This document shows positions 24,537 to 35,737 of a stretch of DNA of 64,000 nt, one piece after another. The DNA comes from Thinopyrum elongatum (taxonomy: Eukaryota > Streptophyta > Magnoliopsida > Poales > Poaceae). Positions within the stretch are counted from its first letter, which is position 1, and every line of letters begins with the position of its first letter. The translations under genes and the position numbers were made by a program. Location: contig CM022303.1 of assembly GCA_011799875.1 (NCBI GenBank), forward strand, positions 295,256,362-295,320,361. Reading direction: 5' to 3'. The notes under the pieces are model-generated. The model made no database searches and was not told where the DNA came from. It saw nothing but the letters and a program-made list of their open reading frames with translations.

Positions 24537-27163
24537 CTAATCAAGCTCTGGATTCACCGAGCTGTCGTTCTGCAGAGTGGACCGGGCTCGCTTGGCAGTG
24601 TCAGGTGCCTTAGTGACTGATGAATTGCTCGGCTTGATGAGGCCGTTCTGTACTTCGGCTGCCAGGGCCGCGGTGTGCTCCTCAGTACGGAGGGAGCGTT
24701 CCATATTTCCATTGACTGTGATAACGCCGCGTGGTCCGGGCATTTTGAGCTTTAAGTAAGCGTAGTGCAGGACCACATTGAAGTGGGCGAAAGCAGTTCG
24801 TCCGAGCAGCGCGTGATAGCCACTGCGAAAAGGGACAATGTCGAAGATCAAGTCTTCGCTTCGGAAGTTATCCGGCGAACCGAAGACTACTTCCAATGTT
24901 AAGGAGCCCGTACAACGGGCCTCCACGCCGGGTATTACTCCTTTAAAGGTAGTATTGCTGGGCTTAATTCTTGACGGGTCAATGCCCATCTTACGGACAG
25001 TGTCTTGATAGATCAGGTTTAGACTGCTGCCGCCGTCCATAAGGACTCTAGTGAGATGGTATCCATCGATGATGGGATCGAGCACCAGGGCCGCCGAACC
25101 TCCATGACGGATACTGGTCGGGTGGTCCCTGCGATCGAAGGTGATCGGACAAGCCGACCATGGGTTGAATTTTGGGGCGACAGGCTCTACGGCATAGACG
25201 TCCCTTAGTGCGCGCTTGCTCTCCCTCTTTGGGATATGTGTGACGCATATCATGTTCACTGTTTTCACCTCGGGGGGAAATTTCTTCTGTCCCCCTGTAT
25301 TCGGTGGACGGGACTCATCATCGTCCTCGCTTTGAGGCCCCTTCCCCTTGTGTTCGGTATTTAACTTACCAGCCTGTTTAAAAACCCAGCAGTTTCTGTT
25401 GGAGTGGTTGGCAGGCTTGTCGGGGGTGCCATGAATCTGGCAAGGCCTATCCAGTATCTTGTCCAAATTAGATGGACCGTCTTTGTTTCCTTTGAATGGC
25501 TTCTTCCGCTGACCGGGTTTAGAGCCACTGAATCCGGCGTTGACCGCCATATCTTCAGTTTCTTCATTGTTGTTCCGACGCTTGTTTTTGTTACGTCGTG
25601 GCCTTTCGCTGCTGTCCCTGACTTCAGAGGAGCCAGGGTCGCTGGTACTGTTGCTTCTACGAGCCAACTAGCTATCTTCGCCTGCGCAGAAATGGGTCAT
25701 AAGTGCAGTAAGAGATGCCATACTCTTCGGTTTTTCCTGACCGAGGTGTCGGGCGAGCCATTCGTCACGGACGCTGTGTTTAAAGGCCGCTAAGGCTTCG
25801 ACATCCGGACAATCGATGATTTGGTTCTTTTTAATTAAGAACCGAGTCCAGAGTTTGCGGGCTGACTCTCCGGGTTGCTGGACTATGTGACTGAGGTCAT
25901 CAGCGTACGGTGGCCGAACATAAGTACCTTGGAAGTTGTCTCGAAAAGCGTCCTCCAAGTCTTCCTAGCTGCCAATAGAGTTTTCTGGGAGGCTATTCAA
26001 CCATTGCCGTGTTGGTCATTTTAGCTTTAGGGGGAGGTATTTAATGGCATGGAGATCATCACCACGAGCCATGTGTATATGGAGAAGAAAATCTTCAATC
26101 CATACAGCGGGATCTGTCGTTCCATCGTACGCTTCAATGTTTACGGGTTTAAACCCTTCTGGAAACTGGTGCTGCATTACCTCATCGGTAAATCACATGG
26201 GGTGTGCGGCGCCTCTATATCGGGCAACATCACGGCCGAGTTCGGATGACATCCATGTTCGGTTCTCGGCCCGAACTTGGTGATGCTTGTCGCGCCAGGC
26301 TTGATGGCCGTCCTCTCGTGTTGGAGCGCGTCCCCTTGATCCATAGATTGGTCTGGTCTGGCCGGCTCTATTGTCCAGGTCTTGATGTAAGTCATGCGTG
26401 TAGCCCAGAGCCGCTGCCTCTCTGCCTTTACGGCGAGGTGGTGCGGGCTGGTATTCGGCGTGATTAGCCGTTTTGTCCCGTCCACGTGGCGGTCAGTCCG
26501 GTTCATCAGCATGATTGTATCTTGACGGAATTGGCTCAAGGGCCTTGTTGTCGAATTGGGGTAGTAGCTTGCGCTTTGGGTGGCTTTTTATTGGGCGCTC
26601 GAGGCCGTATTCTTCGGCGGCTAGGACCTTGGTCCATCAATCGTTGAGCGTATCCTGTTCAGCTTGTAGCTGTTGCTGTTTCTTTTTCAGGCTCCTCGCA
26701 GTGGCAATGAGCTGTCGCTTGAAGATTTCTTGCTCGAGGGGTTCCTCTGGTACGATAAAATCTTCGTTACCAAGGCTAACATCCTCCTCGGAGGCCGGCA
26801 GATAATTACTATCCTCTGAATCCTCATGATCGACAGGTTCGTCTGGGTTGACTTGTCCTTCTTTCCACTCATCCTGCTCAACAGCAGGCTCGATGAGGTG
26901 GTCAGAGTCTTCGGCGTTCTCCGGAGTGTCATTGTCTCTGGTGCCGGTATTGCTTTCCTTTTCGTGACGCGGTGTGAGCGGCGCCGCTGACGTCGGCGTT
27001 TAGGTGGTGCTTCGACAGGCTTGTCCTCGATCGGGTCTTGAGCGCTATCGTCATCCTTCTTTTTGGGTGTATCCACCATGTACACGTCGTATGTAGAAGT
27101 GGTCGTCCAACGCCCAGTGATGGGTGGGTTTTGGCCTGATTCGGCTCCGACATCGTCGTCCAT
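24537..27163 (-). pseudogene. Gag-protease of the Tat-lineage Gypsy (broken)
   Basis: The N-terminal part starts near 27,163 (MDDDVGAESGQNPPITGRW) and is basic (PPKRRRQRRRSHR). The capsid-like gag domain lies at about 25,668-26,230 (EGFKPVNIEAYDGTTDPAVW, then NFQGTYVRPPYADDL and RDEWLARHLGQ). A 376-residue open frame follows (24,537-25,667). It has a basic nucleocapsid-like part, a zinc-knuckle-like CQIHG..NCWVFK segment, and an aspartic protease with the LMDGGSSLNLIYQDT active-site region and a later HALLGRTAF flap-like block. Stops TGA and TAG in gag (about 25,965-26,035) and TAG at 25,668-25,670 separate the pieces, mostly where Trp is expected. Gag builds the particle and the protease cuts it. 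The frame ends with a stop and no reverse transcriptase follows. Confidence 0.82.
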
Positions 27164-27995
27164 GCCGTCGATGTCCTCGGAGGCGTCTAGCCATTACGAT
27201 CTCGAGGTAGATCAATGTCTAGCATGTCAGTTAAGTCCTCGACAGTGGCTATCAAGTGGGTGGTGGGTGGGACGTAAAATTTCCCGCACTCAACCCCTAG
27301 TCCGGGCTGGACGTAGTTCGGAAGTGATACCTCCGTTATGGCGAGAGATCGCATTAAGTCCAGAGCCTCGTTTAGGAGCGATAGCTAGACGGGTGACCGA
27401 GAGCCTGCGGAGCTGGGTCCGGAAATCGCCGCCCGACCGTGCTCAATGGACGCGGGCCTCAAGAGTTCGGAGTTAACATCCGGAGGTGAGTCCGGCTTCC
27501 CGATGACAGGGAGAGCCCTGTTTGATTCCAGGCCTGCCGATAATATGGTCACCTCTGGGTCTCCGGCAGGGAGCTCCGTAGTAGGAGAGGGTCCGATGGG
27601 GTTCATACTCCCGTCTTCGGACAGGGTGGTCTACTCTGGATCTAAGGCCCGGGCAGGGACGATGGTTGATCCTTGAACGGAGCCTGATAGTGAATCCGAT
27701 GGGCCTCCTTCATATAGATGAGGAGCGGCGGTCGAGGCCGAGAATCCTTCGAAGATCAAATCTCCTCGGATATCAGCGACGTAATTCAGGCTCCCGAACC
27801 TGATCTAGTGACCAGGAGCATAGCTGTCGATCTGTTCAAGGTGACCAGTTGAATTGGCACGTAGAGCGAAGTTGCCAAACACAAAAAGTTGACCAGGGAG
27901 GAAAGTTTCCCCGGAAATAGCATCGTTGTTGATGATCAAACGAGCCATCGAGCCTTCTGCCGACGACACAGTGGAACTCTCAATGAAAGCACCAA
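27164..27995 (-). other. Leader of the Tat-lineage Gypsy with primer-site region
   Basis: This lies between the 5' LTR and gag. The minus-strand sequence directly after the LTR is TTGGTGCTTTCATTGAGAG (about 27,977-27,995), the position of the primer binding site. I do not assign the tRNA. Confidence 0.6.
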
Positions 27996-28471
27996 TGTCG
28001 ATGTCAAAACCGGCCGATCTCGGGTAGGGGGTCCCGAACTGTGCGTCTGAGGATCGAAGGTAACAAGGGACAAAGGGGGACACGATGTTTACCCAGGTTC
28101 AGGCCCTCTTAATGGAGGTAAAACCCTACGTCCTGCTTGTTTGTATTTGATGAGTATAGGGGTTACAAGAGTTGATCTACCTCGAGATCGTAATGGCTAA
28201 ACCCTAGCTATCTAGCCTATGAGAATTCTGATTGTCTTTACGGACTCAACCCTCCAGTTTATATACACACCGGAGGGGCCTAGGGTTATACAGAGTCGGT
28301 TCCTAGAGGAAGGAAATTACATATCCAGACACAAATCTTGCCATCCACGCATAGGGGAGTCCTACCCGGACACGAGGGAAAGACTTCCTCTTTGTATCTT
28401 CACGGCCCATCAGTCCGGCCCATATCAAATAGCCCGGACACCCGAGGACCCCCTAATCCAGGACTCCCTCA
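27996..28471 (-). repeat. 5' LTR of the Tat-lineage Gypsy
   Basis: 476 bp partner of 19,062-19,537, with no length differences and 15 substitutions counted by eye. Confidence 0.92.
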
Positions 28472-28476
28472 ATAAG

Positions 28477-29076
28477 CTCATATGAAGTTTTCTTAAGGAA
28501 CTTGTGAAGATAAACATGATTTATAATATGACAAGGAGTGTTAATAGCATTAGCCCGGAAGCGAATGGGAGTTTTGTACTCACTGAGCATAGTTCTTGCC
28601 ATTTCAATGAGAGTTCGATTCTTTCGTTCAACAACTCCATTTTGTTGGGGAGTGTATGCAGCAGAGAACTCATGAGTGATACCATGATCATCGAGAAATT
28701 CATTGATACGAGTATTTTTGAACTCGGTTCCATTGTCACTTATGACATGCTTAATTCGCACATCATATTCATTCTGGGCCTTCTTGGCGAAGGTTTTGAA
28801 GATATCATAAGTATAGGTTTTGTCTTCGAGAAAGAATACCCATGTGTATTGAGAGAAATCATCAACAATAACTAGACCATAATGACTGCCACCGACGCCT
28901 GCATAATTCTGAGGACCGAATAAATCCATATGAAGAATTTCCAGTGGTCTTGTAGTGGTCATGACTGTCTTGGAGGAGTGATGCTTCTTAGCCAATTTAC
29001 CAGCCTCACAAGCAACACAGAGACGATCCTTGTCGAATTTTACATCAGGAGTTCCACGAAGATGATTTTTCTTCAC
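28477..29076 (-). pseudogene. Sirevirus integrase, N-terminal and catalytic part
   Basis: The minus-strand frame shows a zinc-binding CVACEAGKLAKKHH segment. The DDE core follows: LHMDLFGPQ (first Asp), VISDNGTEFKN (second Asp) and AYTPQQNGVVERKNRTLIE (Glu). The protein is cut at 28,477 by the ATAAG duplication of the Gypsy insertion and resumes at 19,056. Integrase inserts the retrotransposon DNA into the chromosome. The DDE residues are still readable, but the gene is physically split. Confidence 0.88.
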
Positions 29077-29082
29077 AAGAGT

Positions 29083-29897
29083 CTACAAATTTCTCATACC
29101 TGCATGACCAAGTCTACGGTGCCACAGCCAACCTTCGGTTGCTTTTGTAAGCAAACAAGTTTGAACCGAGGGACCCTTAGAGAAATCCATAATGTACAAA
29201 TCATCTTTTCTATATCCCTCAAAGACGAAGGAATTGTTAGTGGCCATGAAGACAATGCACTTGTATACAGAAAATAGCATTAGCATGCCTAGATCACATA
29301 GCTTGCCAACAGACAAAAGATTGTACCCAAGAGACTGAACAAGTAAAACTTCATCAATGGATTTGTCCTTGGATATAGCAACTTTACCTAGCCCAATTAC
29401 CTTTCCTTTGTTGTTGTCACCAAAAGTGATATACTTCAGAGGAGAAGTAGTTAAGTTGGGGTCGACAAACAACGACTTGTCTCCAGTCATATGATTAGTG
29501 CATCCACTACCCATTACCCATTCTGTACACCCGGAGACATAGCCCTGCAGAAGAATTAGGCTTTCTTAACCACCCACATCTTTGCAGGTGGCTTTGAAAC
29601 AGTGGAACGAGCAGGATAGGATTTCTTTCGATATGCATAGTTGTTACTCGATGAGGTACGAGCATAATTGAAAGAATAAGCATTAAAGTTCTTTCCAGAC
29701 ACATGAGCATAGTGGTTGTATCCAATATGCATATATTCATTCTGTCGAAGTTTTTCTGCCTGCATGGTTAGATGAGGAGAAATAGGCAATGCATCAATAG
29801 CTTTCTTAGGCACCCAAATAGCCTTCTTTGGAGGACCATTCTTGCTGTTTAGACCAACATAACGAGCAATAACCTCACCATGCTGATTTTTGAACAA
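29083..29897 (-). pseudogene. Sirevirus protease and pre-integrase region
   Basis: The block 29,083-29,514 reads MGSGCTNHMTGDKSLFVDP, the Copia protease region, followed by GAG-pre-integrase (WLWHRRLGHAGMRNL). The catalytic motif is DSG in working copies; here the Asp is Gly (GSG), so the protease would be dead. A TAG at 29,083-29,085 follows MRNL, where Gln fits the family. The block 29,556-29,897 (GEVIARYVGLNSKNGPPKKA) is the linker from gag and is in another frame, so a frameshift lies near 29,520-29,560. Confidence 0.8.
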
Positions 29898-31962
29898 CTA
29901 ATAGTTGCTCAGAGAATCATCATCAGGATATTCTGGGATAGAGGAGTCATATCCCGAAAGTAATGCTGGATCAAGCATTTTTCTCTTTGCAGGAACCCAC
30001 ACAGTCTGAGGATATTGATGTGGTTCCCAGTAAGAACCATCTTCATTCAGTTTCCTTTCGAAACCAATACCTTCCTTTCTGGGATTTTTGTGAAGGATGG
30101 ATTTCTTCAAAACATCACAAAGGGTTTGATGCCCCTTGAGAGATTTGAACATTCCTGTCTGAAGAAGATCCTTTAATCTGGCATTCTCATCAGAAAAAGA
30201 ACCATTTTCCTCGATTGAGGGGTTAGCATTCACAGATGATTCAACATTTGATTCAACATTGGTTTGTTCAAGGCATTTTAAACATGGTGGCTCAAACACC
30301 TCCGGTTTCTCTTTAAGTTGTTGGGTGAGAAGAGAATTTTCTCTCATCAAATCCTCATGAGCCTCTCTCAGCGCCTCGAGTTCCTGTTTCCTTTTCAGGT
30401 AATCATAGGTTAATCTTTCGTGGTCAGCTGAGAGAAAATCATGACGAGTTGAGAATTCATCCATTCGTGACTTGAGAGTGACATACTCTTCGGTCAGCGA
30501 CTTGTTTTTCTCCATCTCCTCAACCAACAACCATTCAGATTTCCTGAGGGTCTTCTCAATTTTCTCAAGAGAATTTTGTTGGATATTAGCAATTTTGATC
30601 AATTTAGCATGGTCATCCTCATCGGACGAATATTGATTACTGGAGTGAGCCTTATGATGTTTCGGGGATACCTTTTCTTTCGAGGCCTTGGCCAAGAAGC
30701 AGTAGGCAGGAGACTCATCATCGCTTGATGGATCTCGGAAGAAGTTTGTCGATGGAGATGGGGCAAATGCTATGCCAGCCATGCCGGAGTCGGAATCCTC
30801 ATCAGACTCTTCTTCTTCTTCGAGACCTGATGATTCTTCTTCCTCAGAATCCATTTCCTTGCCAATGTATGCCTTGGCCTTGCGAGAGATATTCTTGCGG
30901 TTGGAGGAGGACTTGGAAGGATTTCTTGACGAAGATTTTGATGTGGAGTTGTCCTTCTTCTTGAAGAATTTCTTCGTTTTCTTCTCATCATCTGAGTCAT
31001 AGTTCTTGCTCTTGCTTTTGCCTTGATGGTTGCCCGAATCATATCTCCCACTTGCACGGATTTCAGCTTCCCAGAGAGGGCAGTCTGAAATGAAGTGTCC
31101 TGGCTTTTTGCACTTGAAGCAGGTGTATTCTCCGATGGGTTTTGAAGATTTTGAACCCCCAGAGTTGCTTGAACTTCTTTTCTGGAACTGGCTCTTCTTG
31201 TGGAACCGTTGAAATTGTTTTGTGATCAGTGCGAGATCTTTGCTGAGTCATTCTGGATCATTTGAATCTTCTTCGGCATTTCCTTCTGAGGATGAATCAA
31301 CCATAGCTTTGAGAGCATGATTTTTGCGTTGAGTTGAGCCATACAGATCTCTCTTCTCTTCTTCTTGCTCTTCATGAGTGTTTAGTCTTTCCATGACCAG
31401 CAGAGTTGAGGCTTTTAAAATTAGGACGCTCGCGAATCATTAGAACAAGCGTGTCAAATGAAGTGTCAAGAGATCGAAGCAGTTTCTTCACAACTTCATG
31501 GTCAGTGATATCCTTGGCGCCGAGTCCTTGAAGTTCATTTGCTATGTCACTGAGGCGGTCAAAGGTTTGCTGACAGCTCTCATTTCCAACGCGCTTGAAG
31601 CGATTGAACTTCACTCGAAGAGTATCAATTCCATCTTCTTTCTGAGTTGAAACTGCTTCATTGATCTTTTTGAGGACATCCCATAGCTCCTTTGCAGTTT
31701 CACACTAGCGGTATCGAAGGAATTGTGCTCGATTGAGATGGCCACCAATTTCATCTTTGGCTTGAGCATCCAGTTGAATGAGCTTCTTTTCTTCGTCGGT
31801 AGGAGCATTAGGAATACCAACTGTGAACCCGATATGCACCATGTTCCACATATCATCATCTATAGTTCGAAGACGGATCTTCATCTTCTCCTTCCAGAAG
31901 GGATAGTCCGTCCCATCGAATATGGGAATCTTAAGATACGACTTGTAATTCATTGAAGACAT
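29898..31962 (-). pseudogene. Sirevirus gag (broken)
   Basis: It starts at 31,962 (MSSMNYKSYLKIPIFDGTDY), the usual start of Copia gag. UBN2-type capsid blocks follow (FNRFKRVGNESCQQTFDRL, then LVLMIRERPNFKSLNS). A zinc knuckle lies near 31,080-31,130 (CFKCKKPGHFISDCP-like, with its frame partly shifted). A long acidic, coiled-coil-rich C-terminal part follows at 29,898-30,854 (EEEESSGLEEEEESDEDSDS, then ELEALREAHEDLMRENSLL). TAG at 31,705-31,707 follows LRYR, where Gln fits, and another stop closes the frame at 29,898. Large gag proteins with long coiled-coil C-termini are usual in Sireviruses. Confidence 0.82.
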
Positions 31963-32014
31963 ACTTAAACTCCAAAGTCGTTAGACTAAAATGAGCAGAG
32001 TTAAGGAGTACCTC

Positions 32015-32026
32015 GCTCTGATACCA
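32015..32026 (-). promoter_or_regulatory. Primer binding site of the Sirevirus (tRNA-Met type)
   Basis: The minus-strand sequence is TGGTATCAGAGC, two bases from the 5' LTR end. This is the common Copia site complementary to the initiator methionine tRNA 3' end. It fixes the element orientation. Confidence 0.9.
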
Positions 32027-32028
32027 AT

Positions 32029-32090
32029 TGTAGGAACGAAGTATGTCTACCAGAGGGGGGGGTGAATGGGAGTTTTAAATTTTCTTCGGA
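32029..32090 (-). repeat. 5' LTR of the Sirevirus, inner fragment
   Basis: The first 62 bp (plus-strand order) of the 5' LTR. It is interrupted after TCGGA by the 14.6 kb element and resumes at 46,679. Confidence 0.9.
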
Positions 32091-32869
32091 TGTTTGACAA
32101 GAGAAAAATCTTATATGCGCTCCGTCTGAAGGGAAGAGGAGGAGTTTGATTTCTCTCATATGCGCCGGGGAAAAGAAAATGCGGGCGTGCCAGTGTACCG
32201 TACTACACAAAGAAAAGGGGTACATGAAACAAGTATTTCATTAATCTCATCGGATAAACAAAATTACAAGATCCCATAAAATGAGTGTGCTCCTTGGCCT
32301 ACTAGCGCGGCCAGACTGACTGTGGCGATGTGCGGTCTCTTGGTTCCTGGGGCCTCAGAAGGCTTCCGATTAATTACTCCCGCGGGTTGCTCCGCGAGAT
32401 ACCTCCGATTAAGCCGTGCGGTCGTCTTCGTCATCTTCGCTTTGCATTCTCCATGCATAATGATGATGGTGTGTGTAGATGTGGGCAGCGGCAAAGCCCG
32501 TGTCCTCGTCGGTACACGTGCCGCTCAAAACATGGCTTTGTGCTAGCCACGTCCGCCCTCGCCGTCGCGCCTCGTCGGTCTTGACAGCGTTGATGTAGTC
32601 GGTGTTGGAGTAGCATGGATCCTGCTTGGCTCGGACTTCTTAACGATATAGCGGCTTCGTTGGGGTACGCAAGGGGTTGCCTCGCGGGAGTATTCTTTTA
32701 TGGAGACCGGTGTCGGTGTAAAACCATCGGCTGCTCGCATCGGCATTGCCGGTGTGGTTGGTGCCTCGTCTCGACTAGATGCCGAGGTTACGACAGTCTG
32801 TGAAGACAAAGACTCCGCCTCACGAGACCGTGGAAGGTAACATCTTAGAGGGGCGTGGTGGATGCCTCG

Positions 32870-33320
32870 TCTTCGCTAGACGCCGTATTCGGTGGTCTGC
32901 CAAAACAAGGATCACGCCGCGGGGCCGAAGAAAGGTAACATCATGGAGGGGCGTGGTTGATGCCCTGTCTCAGCTAGACGCCGTATTCGGTGGTTTGCTA
33001 AGACAAGGATCACGCCACCCGTACGACAAACGAGACCTGATGCAATGAAGGGTGCACCTCGTCTCGTCTGGACGCCGTATTCGGTGGTCCACCAAGACAA
33101 GGGCAAAGCATCGCGGTGCCGAAGAAAGGTGATATCATGGAAGGGAGTGGTTGATGCCCCGTCCTAGCTAGACGTCGTATTCGGTGGTCTGCTAAGACAA
33201 GGAGCACGCTGCTTGTACGCCGAGACCTGTACGCCATGAAGAGTGCACCTTGTCTTGGCTGGACACCGTATTCGGTGGTCCGCCAAGACAAAGGAAACAC
33301 ATCGCAGGATCATGGTAAGG
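32870..33320. repeat. Minisatellite A inside the LTR (~92-98 bp units)
   Basis: The core ACGCCGTATTCGGTGGTC recurs five times (near 32,880, 32,978, 33,070, 33,172 and 33,264). The units alternate between two versions, one with GCCGAAGAAAGGT and one with GAGACCTG..ATGAAG. The same array is at about 41,660-42,110 in the right LTR. Confidence 0.75.
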
Positions 33321-33439
33321 GTCGGTGAAGACGTGTCATCGTGTAGCACCATCTTCTTCGTATCGCGGGCTCCGTGTTGCGGGCAGCACCGGGGGCGTGT
33401 GTCATCTTCATGGACTCCGGGTCGCGGGCTCCGTCTTGA

Positions 33440-34400
33440 TGAGGTAGACATTGGTGGTGTCATCCCGCGAGCTCCACGCCTCTGTCCACCGCAGCACCAG
33501 CTTGATGATGTTGACGATGGACGTCGTCCTAGCGAGCTCGGTGTCGCCATCCATCACGGCACGGCGGCGGCATCCTCGCTAGCTCCAGGCCTCCGTCCTC
33601 CATAGCACTAGTTTGATGAAGAAGACAACGGGCGTCGTCCTAGCAAGCTTCGAGTCGCCATCCTTCGCGGCACGCGGCAGCATTCCCGCGAGCTTCACGC
33701 CTCCGGGCTCCACGCCACGATCCTCCGCGGCACCGGGTTGATGATGTTGGCGATGAGCGTCGTCTTGACGAGCTTCACGCCACCATCCTCCATGGCACCG
33801 GCTTTAGTGATGTTGGTGTTGGTGTCGTCTTGGCGAGCTCCGCGTCGCCATCCACCGCGGCACGGCGGCGGCATCATTGCGAGCTCCACGCCTCCGGGTC
33901 CCAACTTGATGATGTTGGCGTTGGCGGCGTCCTCCTTGCGAGCTCCTCACTACGATCCTCCATGATACTGGATTGATGATGTTGGCGATGGGCGTCGTCT
34001 TGGCGAGCTCCATTCCGGCATCCACCGCGGCACAGCGGCAAGCATCCTTATGAGCTCTACGCCTCCGGGGCACCATCTTGATGATGTTGCCGTTGGCGGC
34101 ATCCTCCTTGCAAGCTCCACGCCTTTGTCGCCAACTTGATGAAGAAGACGACGGGCGTCGTCCTAGCAAGCTCCGTGTCGCCATCCTCCGCGGCACGCGG
34201 CGGCATCCCTGAGAGCTCCATGCCTCCGGGCTCCAGCTTGATGAAGTAGACGGCGGGCGTCCTCCTTGCGAGCTCCACGCCATGATCGTCCGCGGCGCCT
34301 GGTTGATGATGTTAGCGATGGGCGTTGTCTTGGCGAGATCCGCGCCTCCATCCTCCATGGCTCCGACTTGATGAAGAAGGCGTCGGCAGTGTCCCCAATG
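33440..34400. repeat. Minisatellite B inside the LTR (~90-120 bp units)
   Basis: Diverged units have the form TTGATGATGTTGGCGATG, then GGCGTCGTC(C/T)T, GCGAGCTCC and CCATCCTCCGCGGCACGG. Counterparts lie at 42,230-43,170 with small copy differences (for example, about 25 bp absent near 42,490). Long GC-rich open frames across it are by-products of the repeat. Confidence 0.7.
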
Positions 34401-35723
34401 AGCGCCACACCTCCTGCTGCTGCTCGGACCCTCTGCAAAATAGTTGAGAACACATAGAAAAAGAAATATTATTGTGACATTGACACACGCCGCTGCCATG
34501 GGCACGTTCTCCTGAGTGCACAGCCCGTCTTGGTCTCCTCAGGTATAAGCGCCGCCCACCGCGCCCGGTTGTGTTTGCCGCATGAGTTCTCTGGATGCCG
34601 CCGCCACGGGCGCGTCTCCTTCTCCCGTACGTAGCCCTCTTCTCCTCCCGTGCCTCTCGCCGGTCTTCTCACATGTACAGGAACCATCGTGTGCGAGGCC
34701 GCCGTACACGCGGCAGCCCTCGGCGCGTCTCTCTCGACTAGGTGCGATCTGATCTTCTCTTCGGTGCATGCCTTGTCTCCCGTAAAACCTGTTAAGAAAA
34801 AAAAAAACTGCACGTACCATACATAAGTGAAAGAGGGGGACACGCTAGCTGTTGCAGGTGCATCCATCGCAAGCCTGCGGATGCGTTCCATGGCAGCTTG
34901 TCTTCATGCGGTAGTGTGAGACGCAGCAGCGGCGTCCTCTACGCGTCCTCAGCGAGTCGTCGCCACCGCGGGACAGGGTCTACCCGGCTACTACGCCACA
35001 CCGTGTGGGCGCGTCCCCCTTTTGTGCTTGCGCTTGACGCCGCCGCCTGGGTGTTTACCCCTGGTGTGTTTCTGCGTGTTCGGCCGGGTCCCTCCGGTGT
35101 CCCCCGTTGCCTCCTTGGCTTTGCTTTATATAGCCAGCCGGTGGTGTTGGATTATTGATGCCAACGCTGAACACGGCCGCAGGTTTCTCTTCTTGATCCC
35201 AAGTCTGCACAAAGAAAGGAAACAAAACTGATATCCAATAATTGAAGACTTGCCAACTCTTTCTATCGTGCCGCACACGGATGTGCTGGCTTTCCTTTCC
35301 TTCACTTTCCATGTGCGTATGCATGCAGACCAGATCCGTATCGATCAATACATCATGGGCTGCCTCGGATAGCTAAGTATTGCGGGTACTCGGAGGATAT
35401 ACGTGCGCTTTTCCGGCCGGCTGTAAATACTTGAATACATATTTGTACGAGCTACATATTTGTACGAGCTCTACGTACATGCATGTGCTGGGCTAATTTT
35501 AATTAGCCGGCCATTAGCCCATTAACAATTACATTGGGCTAGGAGGAGTACTTCATACGCCCACACACACATGCAATATAGGCGCGTACACATATGCACC
35601 TCTTGCTCCGTGTGTACCACTAAATATTATTGATTTAAATCACCATTTAGACAACTTTTATTTTTAAATTATCCTCCCTCCTTATTTTTGTATTATTCGT
35701 AGTGCAAAAAATCTCATCTAACA

Positions 35724-35737
35724 AATGCCCCCTCACC
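35724..35737 (-). promoter_or_regulatory. Polypurine tract of the large Gypsy derivative
   Basis: Minus-strand GGTGAGGGGGCATT directly precedes the left LTR, fixing the element on the minus strand. Confidence 0.65.

Larger units (their letters stand above)
19062..28471 (-). mobile_element. Tat-lineage Gypsy LTR retrotransposon, pol-deficient, with antisense gene
   Basis: Complete insertion of 9410 bp inside the Sirevirus integrase, flanked by perfect ATAAG duplications (19,057-19,061 and 28,472-28,476). Both LTRs are 476 bp. By eye they differ at 15 sites (3.2%), suggesting about 1.2 million years at the usual grass LTR rate (inference). On the minus strand the order is LTR, TTGGTGCTTTCATTGAGAG primer-site region, gag, protease, ~1.3 kb spacer, antisense gene, polypurine-type GGTTCAGGGGCTAC, LTR. 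There is no reverse transcriptase, RNase H or integrase, so it must have moved with enzymes from a relative. The LTR resembles the abundant wheat Fatima-type family, but that name is tentative. Confidence 0.88.
32091..35723 (-). repeat. 3' LTR (left) of the large Gypsy derivative
   Basis: 3633 bp, TGTTTGACAAGAG..TCTAACA. It is GC-rich in the centre because of two minisatellite arrays. A 17 bp tandem duplication (CATATTTGTACGAGCT core) near 35,436-35,470 is absent from the right LTR. Confidence 0.9.

Noticed and set aside
24537..25667. The longest retrotransposon frame considered as a complete functional polyprotein
   Set aside because: It starts after a stop within gag and ends without reverse transcriptase or integrase. 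It is only the gag C-terminus and protease.
33164..34505. Many 100-230 codon frames in the LTRs (also 41,951-43,298)
   Set aside because: They are by-products of GC-rich minisatellites, present on both strands and in several frames at once.
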